A DNA stretch of 64,000 nt from Shewanella sp. NFH-SH190041 (GCF_024363255.1 NZ_AP026070.1:3410001-3474000); one strand, 5' to 3'. Counted from the stretch's first letter, positions 16,881-27,469 are shown. The notes: generated by a model not told the origin, from the sequence alone. Numbers and translations are program-made.

Positions 16881-17291
16881 TTAGTCACAGAGGCAATCGG
16901 GCTGATTCCGTAATAAGGTAGCAAAAGGTAAAAATAGCGGACTTGGCAACTGCTGTGGTTCAAACCATTGCCACTGTCGACATTTTTCCGGCTCCATTAA
17001 CTCAGCATCTCCGTCTGCTACCGTCGCTGTGACAAATAGCGTGACATAATGTTTATCCTCTTGGGTAAATACATCAGAGGTAAAGCCTAAGTGCTGCACT
17101 GCTAGTACATTCAAGTTGGTCTCTTCTTTCACTTCCCGACTGGCGCATTGCTCAATACTCTCCTGCCACTCTAAATGGCCTCCCGGCAATGCCCAAGTGC
17201 CTTCGCCATGGGAACCTTGACGCAACCCCAGCAAGACTTTCCCCTGACGCATAATCACAACGCCTACCCCAACACGTGCCTGTTTCGACAT
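16881..17291 (-). CDS. Nudix hydrolase (NUDT15/MTH2-like)
   Basis: 136 residues. The Nudix box is complete: G38-x5-E44-x7-R52-E53-x2-E56-E57 (in GHLEWQES...SREVKEE). The preceding GSHGEGTWALPGGHLE matches the NUDT15/MutT-2 type, which hydrolyses nucleoside diphosphate-linked compounds, including oxidised or unusual nucleoside triphosphates. Substrate cannot be fixed from sequence. Start ATG at 17291. Convergent with yfhL, divergent from grxB with about 160 bases between starts. Confidence 0.88.
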   Translation of the reverse strand: MSKQARVGVGVVIMRQGKVLLGLRQGSHGEGTWALPGGHLEWQESIEQCASREVKEETNLNVLAVQHLGFTSDVFTQEDKHYVTLFVTATVADGDAELMEPEKCRQWQWFEPQQLPSPLFLPFATLLRNQPDCLCD

Positions 17292-17451
17292 ACCATTTCT
17301 CTTATCTGACTCAAATGCATGCAGTGTACTCTTTTCACCATCCAGAGACTGTGTTTATCATCAATCAGTCATAATCACCGGCTGGCCTTTATTTGTGTCA
17401 TCACATCATGACACAAGGGTATCAATCGGCCTGCCTATCGAGGATAAGATA

Positions 17452-18102
17452 ATGAAGCTCTTTGTGTTTGATCACTGCCCTTACTGCATCAAGGCGATGA
17501 TGGTTGCCGGTTGGAAAGCGCTGCCAGTCGAATGGGTCTATCTGCAGAATCATGATGTCAATGCCAGAATTGAAAAAGTCGGGGCGAACCTGGTCCCCAT
17601 TCTACAAAAGCCAGATGGTAGCTATATGGCTGAAAGTTTAGATATTGCCGCCTACCTGGATAATCTGACTGGCCAGCCCCAGCTACAACCCGGTGTTCAT
17701 GAGCAGCAAATTAACCGCTGGAGCCAACAGGCGCGCCAGTTCGGTGCCCCACTGCTCTACCCTCGCTGGATGGAAATTAAGTTGCCAGAGTTTCAATGTG
17801 ATGAGGCCAGAGCTTGGTTTACTAAGAATAAATCGGCGTCTATCGGTATGAGTTTTCCCGCCGCATTGGCACAAACCCCCACTTTACTTGCAGGGCTGAA
17901 CCAACAACTGGCCACCATAGATTGGCTTGTACTGCCATCTGAGCGGGAAAACCGCCTCAGTTATGACGATATTAACTTTTTTCCTACGCTGCGAAATTAC
18001 ACCGTAATTAAGGGGATAGAATTTCCCCCTCAGGTGCGGCGTTATATTGATGAGGTGGCCGCATTAACCGGTATCGAGCTGTATGATAACCAAGCCTGTT
18101 AG
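17452..18102 (+). CDS. grxB: Glutaredoxin 2
   Basis: 216 residues, the large glutathione-S-transferase-like glutaredoxin (E. coli GrxB 215). MKLFVFDHCPYCIKAMM holds the CPYC active site at residues 9-12; VPILQKPDGSYMAESLDIAAYLD is the glutathione-binding cis-proline and ESxDI region; the helical C-terminal domain ends DDINFFPTLRNYTVIKGIEFP. Reduces disulphides and glutathionylated proteins in the cytoplasm. ATG at 17452 chosen because AGGA lies eight bases upstream and the active site then has the usual position; an upstream frame to 17395 is not conserved in form. Followed by an imperfect GC-rich hairpin near 18121-18149. Confidence 0.94.
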   Translation: MKLFVFDHCPYCIKAMMVAGWKALPVEWVYLQNHDVNARIEKVGANLVPILQKPDGSYMAESLDIAAYLDNLTGQPQLQPGVHEQQINRWSQQARQFGAPLLYPRWMEIKLPEFQCDEARAWFTKNKSASIGMSFPAALAQTPTLLAGLNQQLATIDWLVLPSERENRLSYDDINFFPTLRNYTVIKGIEFPPQVRRYIDEVAALTGIELYDNQAC

Positions 18103-18371
18103 GTTTACTGGCTTTAGGATCCGCCGGCTCAATTAATTTGGCTGGCGGTTACATTGCGCTATAAAAACAAACCGCTAATTACTAATTAATATATTGACAA
18201 TAACCCTCTGAATAACTGAGGTTAATACAACTAATCACACTCACTATTTAGCATTCTTTAGCTCTGAAACCGGTAAGCATTTGGCCATTACTTGCACCTC
18301 AATGTAAATTATTCAACACTGAAACAGCTCGTTAACCTATCCCTAATTTAATGTCTGTACTTGGAGCGAAT

Positions 18372-18911
18372 ATGAACTACCGACTGCCTTTACTGGGAAC
18401 ATTGGTTGCTGCAACACTCACTGGTTGTGCGACCACCAATAAACAGCCTGTTGTAGAAAAAGTGCTGACCCATGATGGCGACGTGAATATTATTTGGCAA
18501 AATCCGGCCAAATTCAGCGATATCAGGTCGACCACCTTTTTACAGTCCAAGTTCCAAAATTATCTCTTTACCGAATTAACTGATGCCCTCGGGCATGTTG
18601 CCGACCACCATTTTGGTAAGAATATGCAGTTGGATTTACAGGTAACTAACTTAGATCTGGCTGGTGATGTACAGCCCACCTTCGGCGGTACAGCAGAAGA
18701 TATCAGGGTGGTTTCCCAGCTTTATCCTCCAAAAATCAGCTTTGATTATGTCCTGCGCCGTGATGGCAAAGTGGTGAAATCCGGCTCTGAAAAACTCAAT
18801 GATATGAATTTCCTGTTCGGTATTCAGCCCATCACCAGCGATCCCTTCCCTTATGAAAGGGAGATGCTGCAAAACTGGTTTTTACAAACCATTAAGCCAG
18901 CATTGAAATAA
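18372..18911 (+). CDS. DUF3016 family lipoprotein
   Basis: 179 residues with a lipoprotein signal peptide ending LTGC (Cys about residue 18), so probably anchored in the outer membrane. The mature part fits DUF3016: VNIIWQNPAKFSDIR, a DLQVTNLDLAGD segment, ISFDYVLRRDGKV and the closing PFPYEREMLQNWF. Family function is unknown; it is common in Shewanella and relatives. ATG at 18372 has GGAG six bases upstream and begins the signal peptide; the ATG at 18351 is less likely. Shares a bidirectional terminator with gcvP. Confidence 0.85.
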   Translation: MNYRLPLLGTLVAATLTGCATTNKQPVVEKVLTHDGDVNIIWQNPAKFSDIRSTTFLQSKFQNYLFTELTDALGHVADHHFGKNMQLDLQVTNLDLAGDVQPTFGGTAEDIRVVSQLYPPKISFDYVLRRDGKVVKSGSEKLNDMNFLFGIQPITSDPFPYEREMLQNWFLQTIKPALK

Positions 18912-18933
18912 TGATTTCTCCCGTCATCTGAAC

Positions 18934-18965
18934 AAAAAGGAGCTGAAAATCAGCTCCTTTTATTA
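18934..18965. terminator. Bidirectional terminator between DUF3016 gene and gcvP
   Basis: AAAAGGAGCTG and CAGCTCCTTTT form an 11-pair stem around AAAAT, with T-runs on both strands. It lies between the convergent stops at 18911 and 19015. Confidence 0.9.
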
Positions 18966-19014
18966 TTGCCGTTATCCGCTATAAACATCGGCTCATAACA
19001 TAAATAGACAATGA

Positions 19015-21903
19015 TTATTCATAGTCACTGATGGGCACACAGGCACAGAACAGATTCCGATCGCCATACACATCATCAATGCGGTTAACTGTCGGCCAAA
19101 ACTTATTGGCCTTAACAGCATCCGATGGGAATACGGCTAACTGGCGGTCATAAGGCCGCTGATCAAAAGCCGGATCCATAATATCAGCCAGTGTATGGGG
19201 AGCATGGTGCAACGGATTGTTATCTACTGGCCATTGGCCACTTTCAACCCGAGCAATTTCATGCCGGATAGCAATCATGGCATCGATAAATCGATCCAGC
19301 TCCACCTTTGACTCAGACTCAGTCGGTTCCACCATCAGGGTACCCGCCACGGGGAAACTCATGGTCGGTGCATGGAATCCATAGTCATTCAGCCGCTTGG
19401 CCACATCCATCTCAGTCACCCCACAGGCTTCTTTCAATGGCCGCAGATCCACAATACATTCGTGGGCTATTAACCCATCGCGCCCGCGATACAAAATGGG
19501 GTAATGCTCCCCCAAGCGCTTGGCAACATAATTGGCATTCAGCATGGCAACCTGAGTCGATAGCGTCAGCCCTTTAGTCCCCAGTAAGTAGATATACATC
19601 CAGCTGATAGGCAAAATCCCAGCGCTCCCATATGGCGCGGCTGACACTGCGCCGTTATCTTTTGCAGCCCCCTCAAGGGCAACAACGCTGTGACCGGCGA
19701 CAAAAGGCGCTAAGTGGGCTTTCACCCCGATAGGCCCCATGCCCGGACCACCGCCACCATGGGGAATTGCGAAGGTTTTATGTAGATTCAGGTGAGACAC
19801 ATCGGCACCGATATACCCTGGGGAGGTAATACCCACCTGCGCATTCATATTGGCACCATCAAGATAAACCTGACCACCATACTGGTGAATAATGCCGCAG
19901 ATATCCCGCACGGTTTCTTCATATACTCCGTGGGTCGACGGGTAAGTGATCATCACACAAGCCAGACTGTCAGCCATTTCAGCCGCCTTGGTGCGCAGAT
20001 CGTCCAAATCCACATTACCCAGTTTGTCACAGGCGGTGACCACCACTTTCATCCCTGCCAACTGGGCAGATGCCGGGTTAGTGCCATGGGCAGATTGGGG
20101 GATTAAACAGATATTTCTGTGCCCCTCTCCGCGGGACTCATGGTATTGACGAATCGCCAGCAAGCCTGCGTACTCACCTTGCGCCCCGGAATTAGGCTGC
20201 ATACACACAGCATCATAGCCGGTAATATCCACCAGCCAATCCGCCAACTGGCGAATCAATGCCTGATAGCCCTCCGCCTGCTGCTGCGGACAGAAAGGGT
20301 GCATATTGGCAAATTCCGGCCAACTGATGGGTAGCATTTCCACTGCAGCATTAAGCTTCATGGTGCAAGAGCCTAAGGAGATCATTGAGTGGTTCAATGC
20401 TAAATCTTTGCTTTCTAACCGCTTGATATAACGCATCATCTCTGTTTCTGAGTGATAGCGGTTAAAGGTTGGATGGGTTAAAAACTCACTCTTGCGCCGC
20501 AGTGATGCCGGAATACTGCCAGAGCCAGTGGCCAGCAGCACTTCATCGATAAGCCCAGGTTTTAACCCGTGGCCAGCACCAAGAATAATATCAAACAGTT
20601 GCGCCACATCAGCCCGCGTAATGGTTTCATCCAAGCTGACGCCAAAGCTGCCGTCGGCATCACAGCGTAGATTTACATCTGCGGCAGTCGCCCGGGCCAA
20701 TAATGCTGCGTTGTCGGCCACGGTAAAGGTTAGGGTATCGAACCAGCTGGCATTTTTTAGGTCAATGCCTTTAGATTTAAGCCCTGTGGCTAAAATATCC
20801 GTTAGGCGATGTATACGCTGAGCAATGCACTTTAGCCCCTCAGGGCCATGGTATACCGCATAAAATGAGGCCATATTGGCCAACAGCACCTGGGCGGTAC
20901 AGATATTAGAGTTGGCCTTTTCCCGGCGAATATGTTGCTCTCGGGTCTGCATGGCCATCCGCAGCGCTCGATTACCCCGGCTATCTTTAGAGACCCCGAT
21001 AATACGTCCCGGCATCGAACGCTTATACTCATCCCGGGTGACAAAGAATGCAGCATGTGGACCGCCAAAGCCCATCGGAACCCCAAAGCGCTGGGCTGAG
21101 CCAAACACCACGTCCGCCCCCATCACAGCTGGGGCGCGCAGTACCACCAACGACATAATATCGGCGGCCATGGTCACCACGGCTTTCATCTCATGCAGCT
21201 GAGCGATGAGATCCGTGTAATCACCAATCTCACCCCAACGGTTGGTATACTGCAAAAGCACACCAAAGACATCATGATTAACCGCTTCTGCCGCAGGCCC
21301 TACGATGACCTCAAACCCAAAACAGCGGGCGCGGGTTTTAACCACATCCACCGTTTGCGGGAACACATCATCTGCCACATAAAATACATTGGCTTTTTTC
21401 GCCTTCGATACCCGCTTAGCCAGCGCCATGGCTTCTGCCGCGGCGGTCGCTTCATCCAGTAATGACGCGGAGGCTAAATCCAGCCCGGTCAAATCAATGG
21501 ACAGGTGCTGAAAATTTAATATGGCTTCCAACCGCCCTTGGGCGATTTCTGGCTGATATGGGGTATAAGCGGTATACCAGCCGGGATTTTCCAACACATT
21601 GCGTAAAATCACCTTGGGCACTTCAGTGCCGTAATAGCCCATACCAATATAGTTTTTACAGACCTTATTGCGCGAAGCCAGCGCGCGAATCGCGCTAAGC
21701 CCTTCAGCTTCGCTGTAACTTGGGCCAACGGACAAAGGTGCGGGCAGACGAATCGCCGGCGGCACAATCCGCTCAGTCAATTCATCCAATGATGCTGCGC
21801 CGACGCAGGCCAGCATCTCAGCCTGCTCCCCGGCATCCGGGCCAATATGGCGGCGGATAAATTCCTCATGCTGCTCAAGCTGAGTGAGGGTATATTTACT
21901 CAT
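19015..21903 (-). CDS. gcvP: Glycine dehydrogenase (decarboxylating), P protein
   Basis: 962 residues, the fused single-chain P protein (E. coli 957). PLP enzyme that decarboxylates glycine and passes the aminomethyl group to lipoyl-GcvH. Seen: N-terminal [41 protein letters not shown], and the PLP-lysine region [20 protein letters not shown] in the C-terminal half, followed by [18 protein letters not shown]. Last gene of gcvT-gcvH-gcvP, 101 bases after gcvH with a terminator-like hairpin in that gap that could reduce P expression. Confidence 0.97.
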   Translation of the reverse strand: MSKYTLTQLEQHEEFIRRHIGPDAGEQAEMLACVGAASLDELTERIVPPAIRLPAPLSVGPSYSEAEGLSAIRALASRNKVCKNYIGMGYYGTEVPKVILRNVLENPGWYTAYTPYQPEIAQGRLEAILNFQHLSIDLTGLDLASASLLDEATAAAEAMALAKRVSKAKKANVFYVADDVFPQTVDVVKTRARCFGFEVIVGPAAEAVNHDVFGVLLQYTNRWGEIGDYTDLIAQLHEMKAVVTMAADIMSLVVLRAPAVMGADVVFGSAQRFGVPMGFGGPHAAFFVTRDEYKRSMPGRIIGVSKDSRGNRALRMAMQTREQHIRREKANSNICTAQVLLANMASFYAVYHGPEGLKCIAQRIHRLTDILATGLKSKGIDLKNASWFDTLTFTVADNAALLARATAADVNLRCDADGSFGVSLDETITRADVAQLFDIILGAGHGLKPGLIDEVLLATGSGSIPASLRRKSEFLTHPTFNRYHSETEMMRYIKRLESKDLALNHSMISLGSCTMKLNAAVEMLPISWPEFANMHPFCPQQQAEGYQALIRQLADWLVDITGYDAVCMQPNSGAQGEYAGLLAIRQYHESRGEGHRNICLIPQSAHGTNPASAQLAGMKVVVTACDKLGNVDLDDLRTKAAEMADSLACVMITYPSTHGVYEETVRDICGIIHQYGGQVYLDGANMNAQVGITSPGYIGADVSHLNLHKTFAIPHGGGGPGMGPIGVKAHLAPFVAGHSVVALEGAAKDNGAVSAAPYGSAGILPISWMYIYLLGTKGLTLSTQVAMLNANYVAKRLGEHYPILYRGRDGLIAHECIVDLRPLKEACGVTEMDVAKRLNDYGFHAPTMSFPVAGTLMVEPTESESKVELDRFIDAMIAIRHEIARVESGQWPVDNNPLHHAPHTLADIMDPAFDQRPYDRQLAVFPSDAVKANKFWPTVNRIDDVYGDRNLFCACVPISDYE

Positions 21904-21960
21904 GATTTACCTTGTTCTATCTATTGCCGGCTTTTTATGGTGCCGATCTGGGGTACAGGG

Positions 21961-21990
21961 CAAAAACAAACAAAGCCCCGCAGGGCTTTG
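21961..21990 (-). terminator. Intra-operon terminator or attenuator between gcvH and gcvP
   Basis: On the minus strand CAAAGCCC-TGCG-GGGCTTTG is a perfect eight-pair hairpin followed by TTTGTTTTTG, 14 bases after the gcvH stop and about 58 bases before the gcvP start. Confidence 0.75.
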
Positions 21991-22004
21991 TATGGGAAAC
22001 GGCA

Positions 22005-22394
22005 TTACTCTTCGTCGATAACAGCCTGATAAGCATCAGCATCGAGCAGATTTTCCAGCTCAACCGGATCACTTGGCATTACCCGGAAGAACCAGCCATC
22101 ACCATAGGCATCGCTGTTAACCAACTCAGGGGAGTCTTCCAGGGCTTCATTCACTGCCAGCACTTCACCACTAAGCGGAGAATAGATATCAGATGCAGCC
22201 TTAACTGATTCAGCCACGGCGCAGTCTTCCCCGCTATTTACTGTGTCACCGACTTCTGGCAGCTCAACATACACCATGTCTCCCAGCAGCTCTTGGGCAT
22301 GCTCGGTGATCCCTATGGTATAGCTACCGTCTTCTTCTTTACGCACCCATTCGTGGGACGGGACGTACTTCAGCTCGGTCGGGATATTGCTCAT
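22005..22394 (-). CDS. gcvH: Glycine cleavage system H protein
   Basis: 129 residues as in E. coli. Lipoyl carrier shuttling the aminomethyl group between P, T and L proteins. The lipoylated lysine is in [20 protein letters not shown]-terminal [14 protein letters not shown] and [22 protein letters not shown] are typical. Start ATG at 22394 with AAGGA-type site upstream. Middle gene of the operon, 26 bases after gcvT. Confidence 0.97.
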   Translation of the reverse strand: MSNIPTELKYVPSHEWVRKEEDGSYTIGITEHAQELLGDMVYVELPEVGDTVNSGEDCAVAESVKAASDIYSPLSGEVLAVNEALEDSPELVNSDAYGDGWFFRVMPSDPVELENLLDADAYQAVIDEE

Positions 22395-22420
22395 TGTTAT
22401 AATTCCTTGTTCCGTTATCG

Positions 22421-23515
22421 TTAGAAAGCTTGTTTACCGTTGCGCACAAAGCAGGGAGCCACTACTTTTACCGGCACACGTTTCCGGCGCATTTCTACTT
22501 CGGCGCTGTCTGCCACGGCCGGGTTCACCCGGGCCATGGCAATAGCATATCCCAAAGTGGGTGAAAAACTACCACTGGTGATCACGCCCTGATGCTCTGT
22601 TCCTGTGTCATCGCAAAACAGCACTGGCATTCCGTGACGCAGCACACCTTTGTCTGTCATCACCAACCCGACCAGCTTGTCACTGCCCGCCGCGCGAACC
22701 GCTTCTAGAGCACTGCGGCCGATAAAATCACGGCTCACCGGCTCCCAAGCGATTGTCCAGCCCATATTGGCCGCCAGCGGACTGACCAACTCATCCATAT
22801 CCTGACCATATAGGTTCATGCCAGCTTCCAGACGCAGAGTATCTCTGGCGCCCAAACCACAAGGGGCAACACCGGCATCCAGCAGTGCCTGCCAGAATGA
22901 CGCCGCCTGCGCTTTGGGCAACATGATTTCATAACCGGCTTCACCGGTATAACCTGTGGTCGCAATAAACAATTCCCCGGCCTGACAGCCGAAAAATGGC
23001 TTCATCCCTTCAGTGGCGCTGCGTTGCTCAGCATCAAAAACCGTGGCAGCAAGCGCCCGGGCGTTTGGCCCCTGCACGGCAATCATGGCGAGGTGGGATA
23101 ATTCGGTCACACTGACGCTAAAACTGTTGGCCTGCATTGCCAGCCATGCGAGATCTTTTTCCCGGGTGGCAGAATTCACTACTAGGCGATACCAGTCATC
23201 GTTGAGGTAGTAAGTGATCAGATCATCAATCACGCCGCCATCATGGTTCAGCATGGGGGAATAGAGGGCTTTGCCCGGTAGGGTCAGTTTGGCCACATCA
23301 TTGGCCAGCAGGTATTGCAAAAATACTTTTGCATCTGGGCCGGTAATATCGACCACCGTCATATGGGATACATCAAACATACCGGCATGGCGGCGCACGG
23401 CATGGTGTTCCTCCAACTGGGAGCCATAATTGATGGGCATTTCCCAGCCATGGAAATCCACCATCTTGGCACCGGCTTCAAGGTGCTTGTCGTAGAGTAC
23501 TGTTTTATTGGCCAT
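22421..23515 (-). CDS. gcvT: Aminomethyltransferase, T protein of glycine cleavage
   Basis: 364 residues, identical in length to E. coli GcvT. Tetrahydrofolate-dependent release of ammonia and 5,10-methylene-THF from the aminomethyl-lipoyl H protein. Visible: [53 protein letters not shown] and [14 protein letters not shown]. The ATG at 23515 is preferred (AAGGG eight bases upstream) over 23521. First gene of gcvTHP. The 237-base upstream region showed no tandem glycine-riboswitch pattern that I could recognise. Confidence 0.97.
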   Translation of the reverse strand: MANKTVLYDKHLEAGAKMVDFHGWEMPINYGSQLEEHHAVRRHAGMFDVSHMTVVDITGPDAKVFLQYLLANDVAKLTLPGKALYSPMLNHDGGVIDDLITYYLNDDWYRLVVNSATREKDLAWLAMQANSFSVSVTELSHLAMIAVQGPNARALAATVFDAEQRSATEGMKPFFGCQAGELFIATTGYTGEAGYEIMLPKAQAASFWQALLDAGVAPCGLGARDTLRLEAGMNLYGQDMDELVSPLAANMGWTIAWEPVSRDFIGRSALEAVRAAGSDKLVGLVMTDKGVLRHGMPVLFCDDTGTEHQGVITSGSFSPTLGYAIAMARVNPAVADSAEVEMRRKRVPVKVVAPCFVRNGKQAF

Positions 23516-23752
23516 TATCATCCCTTATCTGGTATTCCGGGCCACCTGGCAGATCTGCGCCTGCGCATTGCTGAACCCATTGCAGAGGAAGTGCGGGAGC
23601 TAATGCCCGATAAAACACTGCCTTTCCCTCTGCAGGCCGCATCCGGTGACCTGGATTATAAAAGCGGCAAAATTATACCGCGGCTTGTTATTTTGTATAC
23701 AGTATATTTTCCCGTCAAACAGGCAGTTATCTTGCTATGTTACCGGCTCCTA

Positions 23753-24964
23753 TCAACGGCAAAGTGTGGGCAGCGAAGCCTTATTGCCCATGGCCTGGCG
23801 GATAAACAAGCTTTTCAATGGTGAAACCGAATCCACCAAGTTCAGGCCCAGATCCCGCAGGGCTTTTTTTACCGGATTATTACCAGAAAACAGCTGCTTA
23901 AAACCTTCCATTGCCGCAATCATTTCCACCGCATCCGCTTTACGCCAACGCTCCAGCGCCCGCAGATTACGGTACTCACCAATATCTTTGCCCGCCTGAT
24001 GCAGCTCAGTCACTGTATCGATAATTGCCCCGGCATCCAGCAGCCCCAGATTTGCGCCCTGACCCGCTAACGGGTGTATGGTGTGAGCTGCATCGCCGGC
24101 TAGCAGTAATCGATGGCGCGCAAAATGGCGGGCATAACGCATCCGCAGCGGAAATGCCCGGCGCTGCCGACTGCCACTGAGGCGACACAATCCCATGCGC
24201 CCATCAAAGGCGGCGGTAAGGGATTTCTCAAATTCATGCTCATCACAGCCCAGCAAACTGGCGGCTTTTTCCGGCGATACGGACCAGACAATGGCACTTT
24301 GGTTAGCATCATGCAGTGGCAAAAATGCCAGTACGCCGTCACTTAAAAACACCTGCCGGGCGGTCTGCTCATGGGGCAACTCGGTCTGCACCGTAGTCAC
24401 TAGAGCGTGGTGGCCATAATCCCAAAAAGTCAGTGGAATTTGGCAAATTTGCCGTACCCGCGACTGGGCACCATCGGCGGCAATCACCAGTGCTGCGGCA
24501 AACTGTTCGCCACTTTCCAGCGTTAACCAAGCTTCTCGCTCACCAAAAGCCAGCTTATCTAATCTGGCGTGGCTTAAGCAGGTTAGCTGGGGCAACTCTG
24601 CGGCACACTGGCTCAGGGCATAACTGACGGCATCATTTTCCACAATGCTGCCGAGGGTATGCTCACCTAACTGGGCAGCATCAAACTGGATATGTCCCAT
24701 ACCATCTTTATCCCAAACCTGCATACGGCGGTAAGGGCCAATTCGATCGGGAGCCAGCAAAGGCCAAGCGCCCAGCGAAGTTAACAGCCGTTGGCTGGCC
24801 TGATTCAGCGCGCTGACGCGCAATCTGGGTTCACCACTGACTGCCTCACACTGGCCGGCATCAATCATCAGGGTTTTGATCCCAGCTTGGGCCAGCCCAC
24901 AAGCGGTTGCCAGCCCCACCATACCACCGCCGACGATGGCAACATCATAGGTTGTTGTTATCAA
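23753..24964 (-). CDS. ubiI: 2-octaprenylphenol hydroxylase (FAD monooxygenase)
   Basis: 403 residues of the UbiH/UbiI/UbiF flavoprotein family. Aerobic C5 hydroxylation of the ubiquinone ring precursor at the inner membrane. FAD motifs: VAIVGGGMVGLATACGLAQ near the N-terminus, VIAADGAQSRVR, and LLAGDAAHTIHPLAGQGANLG. The C-terminus (LFIRQAMGNKASLPTL) resembles VisC/UbiI more than UbiH or UbiF, and position directly between ubiH and gcvT matches the E. coli visC locus. Starts three bases after the ubiH stop, so the two are translationally close. Confidence 0.9.
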   Translation of the reverse strand: MITTTYDVAIVGGGMVGLATACGLAQAGIKTLMIDAGQCEAVSGEPRLRVSALNQASQRLLTSLGAWPLLAPDRIGPYRRMQVWDKDGMGHIQFDAAQLGEHTLGSIVENDAVSYALSQCAAELPQLTCLSHARLDKLAFGEREAWLTLESGEQFAAALVIAADGAQSRVRQICQIPLTFWDYGHHALVTTVQTELPHEQTARQVFLSDGVLAFLPLHDANQSAIVWSVSPEKAASLLGCDEHEFEKSLTAAFDGRMGLCRLSGSRQRRAFPLRMRYARHFARHRLLLAGDAAHTIHPLAGQGANLGLLDAGAIIDTVTELHQAGKDIGEYRNLRALERWRKADAVEMIAAMEGFKQLFSGNNPVKKALRDLGLNLVDSVSPLKSLFIRQAMGNKASLPTLCR

Positions 24965-24967
24965 GAT

Positions 24968-26200
24968 TCAGTTCCTTTTCCATCCCATAGCCCGCTGTAC
25001 TAGCGGGGCTTGCAGTGGTGGCAGCCATGCCAGCAACCTCAGCCCCAAATTTCGCCCAACCACCAAGGGCCAATCATCATTGGAAAATCCCCTGACCAGC
25101 CACTCAATACCGCAGACGGTTTGTTGCCGATCCGACGCTCTTTCTTGCAAATAACGGTGCAGCCATGCATGCTCACCGATATCAACGTCGCCTTGTGAGG
25201 ATGTGGCCAATGCCTGGGCAATCACCTGCTGTAACGCCAACACATCACGCAGCCCGAGATTAAATCCCTGTCCGGCAATAGGATGCAAAGTCTGAGCAGC
25301 ATTACCTATAAAAATACAGCGGTGATAAATAGGTCGGGGCATCACTGTCATGGTCAGTGGATAAATATGCCGCTGACCGGTGCGGATAAAACGCCCGGCG
25401 CGGTAGCCAAATGCTTGCTGCAATGCCGCCAGAAAATCCGCATCCTGCCATTGTTCAGCCTGCTGGGCTTCTGCCCGGCTCATGGCCCACACCAGAGATA
25501 AGCGTGATTGCCCCGCCTCTGGCGCCATCGGCAATAATGCCATGGGGCCATGATGGGTAAAGCGTTCCCAAGCCCGGCCAGCTACGCCATCTGTCACTGC
25601 GACATTGGCGATCACAGCGCTTTGATCAAATTGATAAGTCTCTAACGGTAATTGCAAGGTTTGCCGCACAAAGGAGTTCGCGCCATCAGCGGCAACCAGT
25701 AAACGAGTAAACAGACGTTGACCACAGGCCAAGGTAAGAAGGTGACCGGATTGCTGCGGCTCAATCTGGCTTAGGGTAACGGGGCAAAAATAAGCTACTT
25801 GCGTATTATCCAGCATCTGCGTCAATGCATTGCCGGCCTGAGCTAACTCAATCACACAACCAAATGGCTGCCGGCTAAAACGCTGCGCCTCAAGGAGCGT
25901 CATCCCCGCATGCCCTCGGTCTGAGACATGAATGCTGTCGATAGCCGCGCTATTTCCCTTAAGTGCTGACCATAGTCCATGTTCATTTAGGGCATTCACA
26001 CTGCCCTGAGCCAAAGCAATAGCTCTGGCATCAAATCCAGGATGCCCATCACCGGGGCGACTGGCTTCCACCAGTGCAACCGTTAATGGCCGGCCGGTTG
26101 GTTGACGCAGTTTAGCCAGCATCAATGCCAGCGTGGCCCCCGTCATGGCACCGCCGATAATCACAACATCAAAACAGGGACAATCTTTGTCCTGCAGCAT
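24968..26200 (-). CDS. ubiH: 2-octaprenyl-6-methoxyphenol 4-hydroxylase
   Basis: 410 residues (E. coli UbiH 392). Aerobic FAD monooxygenase acting at C1 in ubiquinone synthesis. FAD motifs: VVIIGGAMTGATLALMLAK, LLVAADGANSFVR, and FIGNAAQTLHPIAGQGFNLGLRD, where GNAAQTLHP (N and Q rather than D and H) is a UbiH hallmark. R-A-I-A-L motif (FDARAIALAQGS) also fits. Operon ubiH-ubiI. A terminator separates it from ygfB upstream, so it needs its own promoter. In E. coli pepP sits between ygfB and ubiH; here it is absent. Confidence 0.93.
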   Translation of the reverse strand: MLQDKDCPCFDVVIIGGAMTGATLALMLAKLRQPTGRPLTVALVEASRPGDGHPGFDARAIALAQGSVNALNEHGLWSALKGNSAAIDSIHVSDRGHAGMTLLEAQRFSRQPFGCVIELAQAGNALTQMLDNTQVAYFCPVTLSQIEPQQSGHLLTLACGQRLFTRLLVAADGANSFVRQTLQLPLETYQFDQSAVIANVAVTDGVAGRAWERFTHHGPMALLPMAPEAGQSRLSLVWAMSRAEAQQAEQWQDADFLAALQQAFGYRAGRFIRTGQRHIYPLTMTVMPRPIYHRCIFIGNAAQTLHPIAGQGFNLGLRDVLALQQVIAQALATSSQGDVDIGEHAWLHRYLQERASDRQQTVCGIEWLVRGFSNDDWPLVVGRNLGLRLLAWLPPLQAPLVQRAMGWKRN

Positions 26201-26260
26201 GGTTAACTTCCAACGAAACCGGCTCAGTCCGGCTTCTCACTGTTATCATATTCCATTGGA

Positions 26261-26287
26261 TAAAAAAATGGCGGCCAAGGCCGCCAT
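26261..26287 (-). terminator. Terminator after ygfB
   Basis: On the minus strand ATGGCGGCC-TT-GGCCGCCAT is a perfect nine-pair hairpin followed by TTTTTTTATCC, starting 12 bases after the ygfB stop. It separates ygfB from ubiH. Confidence 0.92.
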
Positions 26288-26298
26288 GCTCAAGGTGC

Positions 26299-26871
26299 TT
26301 AGTGGATCACCTTTTCTTCTTGGTTATCTGCCGACGGCTCAGGGCCAAATTCGGAATAACACAAAATCGCGGCCATACGGACAAATTCCAGAATTTCCAT
26401 ATAGGCGGCTTCTGATTCCTCATCCTCGGTCACGTCCAGTTCTACCCGGGCAATTTCAGCTAAGTCTTGAATGACTTCTCGCACATCGGCAGAGCCTTTA
26501 TTCAGCTTTGGTTGAATAATAGCAAGCCCGGTCAAAAAGCTTTGGGTCCACAGTGACAATGCCTCAACCCGATCTGCCAGCGGCTCTTCCTCTTCTGGCA
26601 GCATAGGAACAAACCCAAATTCCACATCTGCAAGGCGGGCTGTGGCATCTTGGTACATATCTGCCACCAGATGCTTCAATTCTGCCGGTAATGGCTGACC
26701 ATCGTGCATCAAGTCTGCCAACGGCTTATGCCAGCCATCTTGCTGTGATTCAACGCCACCGGCGATCAACCCCACCAGGGCACCGTGAACTTCCACCGGA
26801 TGCTGACCGATTTCTGCGTGATTTAAGGCTGCCTTGAGATTTTCAATACAAATGGATGGAGGGTTAGCCAT
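26299..26871 (-). CDS. ygfB: YgfB/UPF0149 family protein
   Basis: 190 residues, typical UPF0149 length. Mostly helical acidic protein with PVEVHGALVGLIAGG near the start, FVPMLPEEEEPLADRVEALSLWTQSFLTGL in the middle, and the DLAEIARVELD...EESEAAYMEILEFVRMA ending. Role in most bacteria unclear; in Pseudomonas a homologue affects AlpA-dependent antitermination. Divergent from zapA with about 230 bases between the starts, as in E. coli. Confidence 0.93.
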   Translation of the reverse strand: MANPPSICIENLKAALNHAEIGQHPVEVHGALVGLIAGGVESQQDGWHKPLADLMHDGQPLPAELKHLVADMYQDATARLADVEFGFVPMLPEEEEPLADRVEALSLWTQSFLTGLAIIQPKLNKGSADVREVIQDLAEIARVELDVTEDEESEAAYMEILEFVRMAAILCYSEFGPEPSADNQEEKVIH

Positions 26872-27105
26872 AGGTGATTTCCAAAAATACAGTTTATTGC
26901 TGCCATGCTAGCAGAGTTCCCCCCCTGTCACCAAGATGGGATAATCGTCTGAAGGCACAAAAATTATCCTATGCTGTGCCAGCCTGCTCACTTGCTCAAC
27001 AAACACAGTGATCCGAGGCGATTTCACAATGCAGTTATCTTGCACTTTAGTCCCGCGCCTTATATAGTCCGGCACAAGAGCTTAAAGAAAGGATACCAGC
27101 GTTCC

Positions 27106-27462
27106 ATGAGTAGCAGTGCAGTTGATATCACCCTGTTGGGTCGCACATACTCTATCGCCTGTCCTGCAGGTCAGGAACCCGCGCTCCGAAATGTGGCAGA
27201 CAAACTGGAAAAACAGTTGTTGTCCCTCAAAGCGCGAACCAATAATTTAAGCCGCGAAGAAATTGCCATCATGGCTGCACTCAATATTGGTTATGAACTT
27301 TTTGAAGAAAAGCAGAATAATCAGGAATATAATAGACGCATGGATGAACGTATTGCGCTATTGCAGGCCACGATTGAAAATGCACTGGTTGAACGGGAAC
27401 GTCAGGCGAATTACACTGCCAAACCAGATGCTACTGCGTCAGACGCAGACGATTCACAATAA
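27106..27462 (+). CDS. zapA: Cell division protein ZapA
   Basis: 118 residues (E. coli 109). Binds and bundles FtsZ at the division ring. N-terminal VDITLLGRTYSIACPAGQEPALRNVADKLE is the ZapA fold, followed by a coiled coil (about residues 45-105, EEIAIMAALNIGYELFEEKQ...). ATG at 27106 with AAAGGA about 12 bases upstream, and ZapA similarity begins there. Followed by ssrS and fau, the conserved gammaproteobacterial order. Confidence 0.95.
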   Translation: MSSSAVDITLLGRTYSIACPAGQEPALRNVADKLEKQLLSLKARTNNLSREEIAIMAALNIGYELFEEKQNNQEYNRRMDERIALLQATIENALVERERQANYTAKPDATASDADDSQ

Positions 27463-27469
27463 CAGTTTA

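Noticed and set aside
23521-23752. Glycine riboswitch upstream of gcvT
   Set aside because: Looked for the paired GGAGAG...CTCTCAGG type core on the minus strand and did not find it.
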